64,000 bases of DNA from Narthecium ossifragum (lineage: Eukaryota > Streptophyta > Magnoliopsida > Dioscoreales > Nartheciaceae). The stretch covers positions 9,054,779 to 9,118,778 of the forward strand of contig OY986971.1 of NCBI GenBank assembly GCA_963920575.1, written 5' to 3'. Shown here in pieces: positions 58,096 to 64,000 of the stretch. The position numbers and the translations under genes are program-made. Every line of letters starts with the position of its first letter. Positions within the stretch are counted from its first letter, which is position 1. The notes below the pieces were generated by a model, which made no database searches, was not told the DNA's origin, and saw only the letters and a program-made list of their open reading frames with translations.

Positions 58096-61000
58096 TACCC
58101 CCCAACTTGATTTTTGCTAGTACTCGAGCAAAGCAAGATAAAAGTAAAAATAAAGCAGTAAATCTAACTAGCCACTTTCGTAGGTCTCATGATTGCACTT
58201 AGCATGTGCAACAAGCCTTTAAACCCCTGGGTGGCCCCAGTGGAGGAGTTATAGTCTCCTGAGGGTTTCCAACGATGATACCCACAAACATCTATATATC
58301 CCCTTTAGCATGTCATCAGAACTCCATTATAATACTCATTAATTGCAATGCATCAACTAGAAATAATATCCATGAATATATTCTTTAATTCATATTCACA
58401 TAAAAGTAGAGCAAATCAAAACATGTCATAGCACTGTTCCAATACTTCAACATATTTAATCATGATTTAGAAATAACTTTGACTCTCCAGTGTGTGAATA
58501 ATATTTCACATGCATCGGAATATCCATTATCTCCAAACATTCAACCATTCAAGATTACAATCCTAAGTAAGCACATATTTTCCACTATCACATAACAATA
58601 ACTGTTTCCTTTTTTTTTTTCTTTTTTTCTCTTTTTTTTTCTTTTTTTTCACAAGGAAAATCACCCGTTTTACACGAACAACATGCTGATCAGGCACATT
58701 ACCCAATTACTAAGATGAAATCATGTTATTTTTTTTTTCTTTTCATTCATAAGGATTTTCAACCGTTTTACGCGAACACCATACTGATCAGGCACCCTGC
58801 CCGGTTACTAAGTTGAAAGCCTTACATTTGCCAACACATTTATTTGTTGCGAACAGAAAATTACATGTGTTCATGTATCTTCTGTGACATGACAGAGAAC
58901 TGTAGATCTATCCTAGTCTCATGCTCAGCATCTAACTTCAACTCCTAAACATGTGGAAGTGCTCAAGTGTAATAAGATCTGTCAAGTTATCCCTAAATCA
59001 TCATAAAAGTGTTAAAGTATAGAACTTATGTCATGCATAGCTAAATTTACTAAATCTTATATGATATATAAATTTCTGAATAATTCATAAGGCAAATTTC
59101 TAAATCAAGCATCTTTATCAATAAGTCTCATAATTTCATTCTTCTGACATAATATAGGGGATGTATAATAGTTGATTATCATAAAATAAATAAATAAACA
59201 TGAATTCCTAGAATTCTACCCCCAACTTAAATGTAATTGTCCCCAATTACACTAAGTCATAAAAATAAATCAAAGAATATAGGGTAGAGATAACCTGTAG
59301 AGGCTTCGTAAGAAAAGGTAACCTTGGTGATAAAAATAAAAACAGATTTGCGAATCAAGGTTAGTCGTGAAAACCAAGTAATGTCGTGATGTCAACAAGC
59401 TGGTTGTTGATGTACATTCCATAGCATATATGCCCTGTAAAATAAGAGAAGAAATACCCCATGATTGCATTTATGGAAAGTGAAGAATAAGCAGCAAAAT
59501 TGGAGAAAAATTGGGCAGCATTTCCTCTATTTATTCAATAAGCACAAGGGTTATACAAATTTTTTATTTATTTCTACATTAGCATTCACATCCACATATA
59601 TAATGCCACATACATATTGCTCTACCGCCACATCCACATTCACATATATATAGCAACACACACCTAGGGTACACCCCCAAAACCAACATCCAATGTATAT
59701 ATCCATTATCAAGATGCCAAACGAAACGAAAATGGAACAATGGAGTACAACAATATGGCCATCCTCCCAGCACAAACTAAGCAAGTCCCACCCGACCAAA
59801 AATACAAAACTGACCCCTAGATACAGTCTAACTCAAGAAGAACAAACCCATGGTACTACATGTGCCTAGGTACAAGAAACCTAATAGATAAACAATCAAA
59901 CTAAGCAAGCACCAAGGCGACATGCAAACCGACAAGCTACAAGCATTAGTATCATGGATGGGGTCTTGGCTCCGTAGAGGTAGGGGGTCGGTACGGAACA
60001 ATGGCCGGAGGAAAGGATGGAGAGAATAGGAAAAGATTGGAAGGAAGAAAAGGAAGAAGAGAAGACGGGGAAACAGAGAAAGAGGACGCCGGAGGGAAGG
60101 AAGAACGGAAGGTAGAAGGAAGGGAAAGAGGACGCCGGCCTTGGCCGCCGGCGTCATTGATCGAGACTCATGGCGAAAGCCATGGGTACCGCCGGTGGCT
60201 GAGAAACAGAGGAAGCACGGATAGTAGAGGAGGAAGGAACACAGAGGAGAGGATCGGTGATGTCGGAGGACACATGGGAAGCTTACCGGCGTCGGAGGAG
60301 GTGGTTTCGATGAGGGTAGAGGCCGGCGAAGGTTAGGAAGGAGGATGGCGGAGGTGCTGACCATGTGAGTTTTAGAAGAAATCGAGCAGGAGCGATCGGA
60401 CTAGACCGGTTAGATCGATCGCCATGTGGACGCAACGGGTACGATCGGATGATATAGTGAAAAAACAGGTCCGATCGATCAAACTCATTGGAAAGGATCG
60501 ATCCTACTTACTTAACTAGACTCATTGAGAATGACGGATAGACGGATCGATCGGAAGGTCACTTGTCAAAAACATCACGCTCTGTCACCAATAAATAGCT
60601 ACGTAGGATCGATCCTACTCTGGAGGACGGATCGATCCTACTACCTTAGATGATCTATTATTACTGGAGGGATAGATGGATCGATCGGAAGGTGTAGTGC
60701 AGAAAACACAACGTTCTGTCATGATTAAATGAACAAGTAGGATCGATCGCTCTCCTATGACACGATCGATCCGACTACCTTAAGGAGTAGAGTTTAGACG
60801 GAGGGATAGAAGGATCGATCGGAAGGTGTAGTGAAGAAAACACAACGTTCTGTCAAAGTTAAATACCCACCTTGGATCGATCCATGGGGTAGGTGGGATC
60901 GATCCGACTAATGCCCAGTGAAAAATATGCGTGAAGCGAAGAAGGATCGATCCTACCTTGTGGGGATGGATCGATCGCTCTCAATGAAACGTGAGAAAAC

Positions 61001-61291
61001 GCATAATAAACCTGGGAATTAAGCCGCTAAACACCATGTAAAAATACGAACCTCTCCAGGCCCTAAGAATTCAAGCATAGACACCCCAAGCTAACAATTA
61101 TCACAAAAATCCAACAGTAGAAATTACGACAATATCAGACAATCAATCCACAACAACACAAAAACACACCAAAATCAAACAGGCAACTAATTGGAAAAAC
61201 AACCAAGCATGCAAAGAAGACATTTCAAACAACTAGTGAACAATCAAAGCAAAGATGGGTTGCCTCCCATCAAGCGCTTGGTGTAATATCT
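58096..61291 (-). other. Non-coding 3' half of the family-C interior
   Basis: 58096-58105 (complement GTTGGGGGGTA) is the polypurine tract. Poly-T runs lie at 58609-58650 and 58729-58743. 58650-58822 holds two copies of CGTTTTACRCGAAC...ATCAGGCAC...TTACTAAG. 60001-60340 is purine-rich and open in both directions without recognisable domains. 60380-60985 is the internal GATCGATC array. No polymerase-domain gene was found on either strand. Confidence 0.6.
60380..60985 (-). promoter_or_regulatory. Internal GATCGATC array of family C
   Basis: About fifteen GATCGATC cores occur in 600 bp, arranged in repeats that also carry ACAACGTTCTGTCA and GGTGTAGTG. It is the densest array in the window and the only one outside an LTR. 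On the minus strand it stands upstream of the open purine/pyrimidine stretch at 60364-59828, so an internal promoter is possible but unproven. Confidence 0.5.
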
Positions 61292-63034
61292 CTAGCTCGA
61301 CATAATGTTATTTAAAACAAAACCAAATTTGGGTGGCCGATGGTTCCATGTAAAGAAGTACATGGATTGAAGAATGAAGAAGATATGCAGACATGAGTCA
61401 TCAAAGAAGAAAGACAGGTCCCAGTTAATGAAATCATGAAAATTTTTAGTCAATGGCCAATCATCATCCTGCAAATCATGTGTTGCAATAACTCTGTCTA
61501 TCATCAGATAGGCTTTTGGTGGCCTATGGTTTAAGGTATAGAAATACATGCATTGAAGGATGGAGAGGATGTGCAAACATGCTTTATCAAAGAAGAAGTG
61601 AGAATTCATGACAAATAATTCATTATAATCTTTAGGCATTGGCCAATTGTCGTCCTGCAGGCCATGGATTTCAATAAATAGAGTCATCATGAACTGGTCT
61701 TTTGATGGCCGATGATTAAAAGTAAAGAAATACATTGTCCGAATAAAAGTAAAGCCATGCAAACATGCTACATCAAAGAAGAAGGGAATGTCTGTAACAA
61801 ACAAAGTACGTGAAAGATAAGAAGTCTTGCATAAATCTTTGATGAAGCTACAATCAAATTCAGCATGATCTAAGAAATTCGGAAAAACAAGGTTTGGTAT
61901 CTCATAATGTTCAACAAGTGCGGATGAAGTAAAGGGTAGAGGCTCAAAGTGAGGTTTCCTAAAGGAGGTCTCACAAGGATCATCCAAGTCATCACATGCA
62001 TCATCCATCACATCAAAGATCGATATGGAAATTTTACATGAAACTTCATCAATATATGCATCAAGATTAGGTAAGTCCTCATAAAAAACTTCATGAACCG
62101 ACAAATTTATATCATAATAATCATCATCCTCGAGGTTTGATATATTCTTAGAAAAACCTTCATAGACCGGCGACACAATATCTCATGAATCATTATCAAA
62201 ATAAGGTATCTCCTCATGAAAAGCTTCATAAATTGGCAAGTTGAAATCAGATGATTCCTCCCCAATATTAGGTATGTGCTCATGGACAGCTTCATAACCC
62301 GGCATAATAACATCATCATGACTCATGGGAGGTATCAAATCATGCATGCATTAATCAATACCATTATCATCAAGAAACACTGGAGGGACCGATCAATTCA
62401 TATCACAAATCAAGTTATCATCCGTAATCTCACGAACCGGTAAAACCCCAAAAGGAATCTTATCGTTGCATGCATCATAAACATTGGTACACTGAGAATC
62501 ATACGCATTATCATCAAAATTAGGAGGCACAACCTCATTCTTACAACCATCAACCTCATCATCATATGAATCAATCAAAGAAGCTATTTGTCCCATTCGG
62601 GCTTGTATATTAGCTATTAATTGTGAATGAGAATGTATAAGTTGACTTTGTGCCTCAAAAGTCTCTAAAGCTTTAAGAATCCTTTCCTTTACAGCTGGAT
62701 CTATTTGTGGTTGTGGTGCAAGGGGAAGGGATGGCTCATACCAATGTTGGGGTGGTGAGGATTGTGTTTGAGGAAGATAAGATGGTTCAAAACTAGGTGC
62801 AAAGTATTGGTCCGGTATGCTCGTATCTTGTGGTTGAACATTATGAGGATCGTAACCTTGGAATTGCCAATAAGGGTATGAATGATCACCCAAATCCAGA
62901 TTATAGGTGTATGAATACGAATCATTTGTCGGGTTTGAGAAATCATATGTATCATTAACATAAGCGGGTGTATAATTAGATGGTAAAAAATAATTGTTCA
63001 ATGCGGCACCCGGTGACATATACTCATCGGCCAT
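61292..63034 (-). pseudogene. Family-C repeat protein, unknown function
   Basis: One frame of 581 codons runs from ATG 63034 to 61292 with three internal stops (TGA about 62393, TAA about 62348, TGA about 62189). The N-terminal 90 residues are Tyr/Pro/Asn-rich. A helical segment (ALETFEAQSQLIHSHSQLIA) resembles the coiled-coil part of gag. Four acidic repeats of about 22 residues follow (PIYEAFHEEIP-type). Three C-terminal repeats of exactly 62 residues each start FFFDxACLH and contain MYFFTxNHRPPK; the first two also contain LQDDDWP. No protease, RT or known domain was seen. A gag-derived protein is one option; no function is claimed. Confidence 0.6.
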
Positions 63035-63286
63035 GTATAAACAATCAAATAAACAAGGACCAAATCAAAAGTTAGAAATACGTTACCAGGGGCTGATCCA
63101 AGCACGAGACGTCCGTCGGCGACCGTAGACCGTTGATTCTCCTCACGTCGGCGTCTCCTAACAACAAGGAGATATAGCAATGTAAGTACGAATTTTTTTT
63201 TGTTTTTGTTTTTTTTTAAGATATGAAAGAAAATTTATAAGAAATATTAGACTAAGCAAAGCAATTCAATCATCTCCTATGCCATT

Positions 63287-63303
63287 CCCCGGCAACGGCA
63301 CCT
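63287..63303 (-). other. Primer-binding site of family C
   Basis: The minus strand reads AGGTGCCGTTGCCGGGG, seven bases from the LTR. It differs at two positions from the tRNA-Asp-type site of the Athila element at 25950-25966. Confidence 0.75.
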
Positions 63304-63310
63304 AAAATTT

Positions 63311-64000
63311 TGCTAGGACTTGAAAAGTGTCGCGGCTTAACAAGTCTACTCAAAATTATAAATTTATAATCAAACTACTAACTAACTACTTTAGGGGTAG
63401 TGAGCAGTGAGACCGAGTCGAATCCACAGGGAATGCGTAGGAAAATAATTAAACTACTAAACTCAATCTAAGTATTCCTACCGATAAGTTGGGAAAATAT
63501 CTAGAATTGAAACTAAACTAATACTAAAGGATTTATAAATGCGATAAAACATACCATGGAGTTCTTAATCAGTAACTAAGGTTCTACTAAGTCTTCCTAA
63601 GATCAGGGCATGCAAACACGATGAGTGGCTTCCTAATAATTGATAAGTGAATGGCTAGTTCTCCTTATCACTCAACAAATTCTGTTTAGGATTCCTTGTT
63701 GGCAAAAATAATTATCTAATTATCAGTGACCGAATGATTAGTTACGTTCACTGCTAATGAACCCTCTTATTAGGATGAATTCATCGCAAATAATAACCTG
63801 GATATGGATTTAGGTGTACGATCGAGATGACTTCGCATCTCGATGGCCGAAACTACAAAGGTAAGATGGATAAAGGATTAGGGATGGAACGTAGTGGGAC
63901 TAGCACTACTATAGTGGGACTAGCACTATACAATCCCTAATCACGAAGAAGATTTCATCCGAGATACCATGGGACTAGCATGGTCCTCTTATTTGGATGA
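63311..64000 (-). repeat. 5' LTR of family C, cut by the window edge
   Basis: It starts TGCTAGGACTTGAAAAG and matches the left LTR on both sides of the CACTA insertion, showing the uninterrupted target CAGTAACTAAGG at about 63572-63583. The TATA and array of this copy lie beyond the window. Confidence 0.9.

Larger units (their letters stand above)
48491..64000 (-). mobile_element. Family-C non-autonomous LTR retrotransposon
   Basis: The left LTR is 48491-58095 (holding a CACTA element) and the right LTR starts at 63311 and leaves the window. Between them, 58096-63310 (5.2 kb) carries a polypurine tract beside the left LTR, a PBS beside the right LTR, and one broken reading frame. No protease, RT, RNase H or integrase was found, so it depends on proteins from another element. 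LTR ends, PBS type, TATA position and GATCGATC array are like those of the Athila-type element, a possible helper. The target duplication cannot be checked because the right end is missing. Confidence 0.85.

Noticed and set aside
59828..60364. 178-codon minus-strand frame, and 111-codon plus-strand frame, in family C
   Set aside because: The tract is purine/pyrimidine-skewed, so both strands are open by composition; translation is Pro/Ser/Leu or Arg/Gly/Glu rich with no domain.

Overview
The window is plant nuclear DNA. It holds one multi-exon host gene buried in layers of nested transposable elements. The recognisable families (P5A-ATPase, Yippee, MAM33, thaumatin-like, plant mobile domain, plant L1-type LINEs, Athila-type Ty3/gypsy, CACTA, hAT) all point to a flowering plant. 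A monocot is plausible from the P5-ATPase sequence, but I cannot fix the species. Coordinates were read by eye, so expect errors of a base or two away from the exact junctions given.

Left part (1-29719). LTR families are lettered A-D here. 1-1408 is a family-B LTR inside a family-D LTR remnant (1409-1744). A plant-mobile-domain relic follows (1745-2340). A family-B solo LTR (3592-5392, TSD CATAG) sits in an older LTR-like sequence, followed by a decayed LINE (about 5950-8812). A second LINE (12852-14442 plus 27554-29719) was hit twice. One hit is a hAT element (9002-12843, 8-bp TSD TGTATGGT) that carries a MAM33 gene fragment and was itself hit by a family-D solo LTR (9088-11282, TSD CGACC). 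The other is a full-length Athila-type retrotransposon on the minus strand (14443-27553, TSD GCAGG, family A), whose pol is split by a second family-D solo LTR (19797-23103, TSD CACCA).

Middle (29720-47600). The host gene is a P5A-type ATPase (MIA/PDR2 type) on the minus strand. It has 21 exons between 45345 and 30779, about 1177 residues. Every exon joins in phase except exon 20, which has one extra base that would truncate the protein before the GDGTND motif. Its introns hold a SINE and several local duplications. Upstream lie a palindrome-rich MITE-like element and a thaumatin-like fragment.

Right part (47761-64000). A family-D LTR fragment runs into a family-C retrotransposon (48491 to beyond the window, minus strand). 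Family C has no recognisable pol. It carries one long broken reading frame with perfectly periodic 62-residue repeats. Its left LTR contains a 7892-bp CACTA element (48757-56648, TSD AAC) that picked up a Yippee-like gene and unidentified exons; the partner LTR at about 63576 shows the empty target site.

The signal that cuts across families is an array of perfect palindromes built on GATCGATC (best form AGTCCGATCGATCGGACT). It lies just upstream of the TATA box in the LTRs of families A, B and C, again in family D, and once more inside the family-C element. It looks like a shared promoter module of these retrotransposons.
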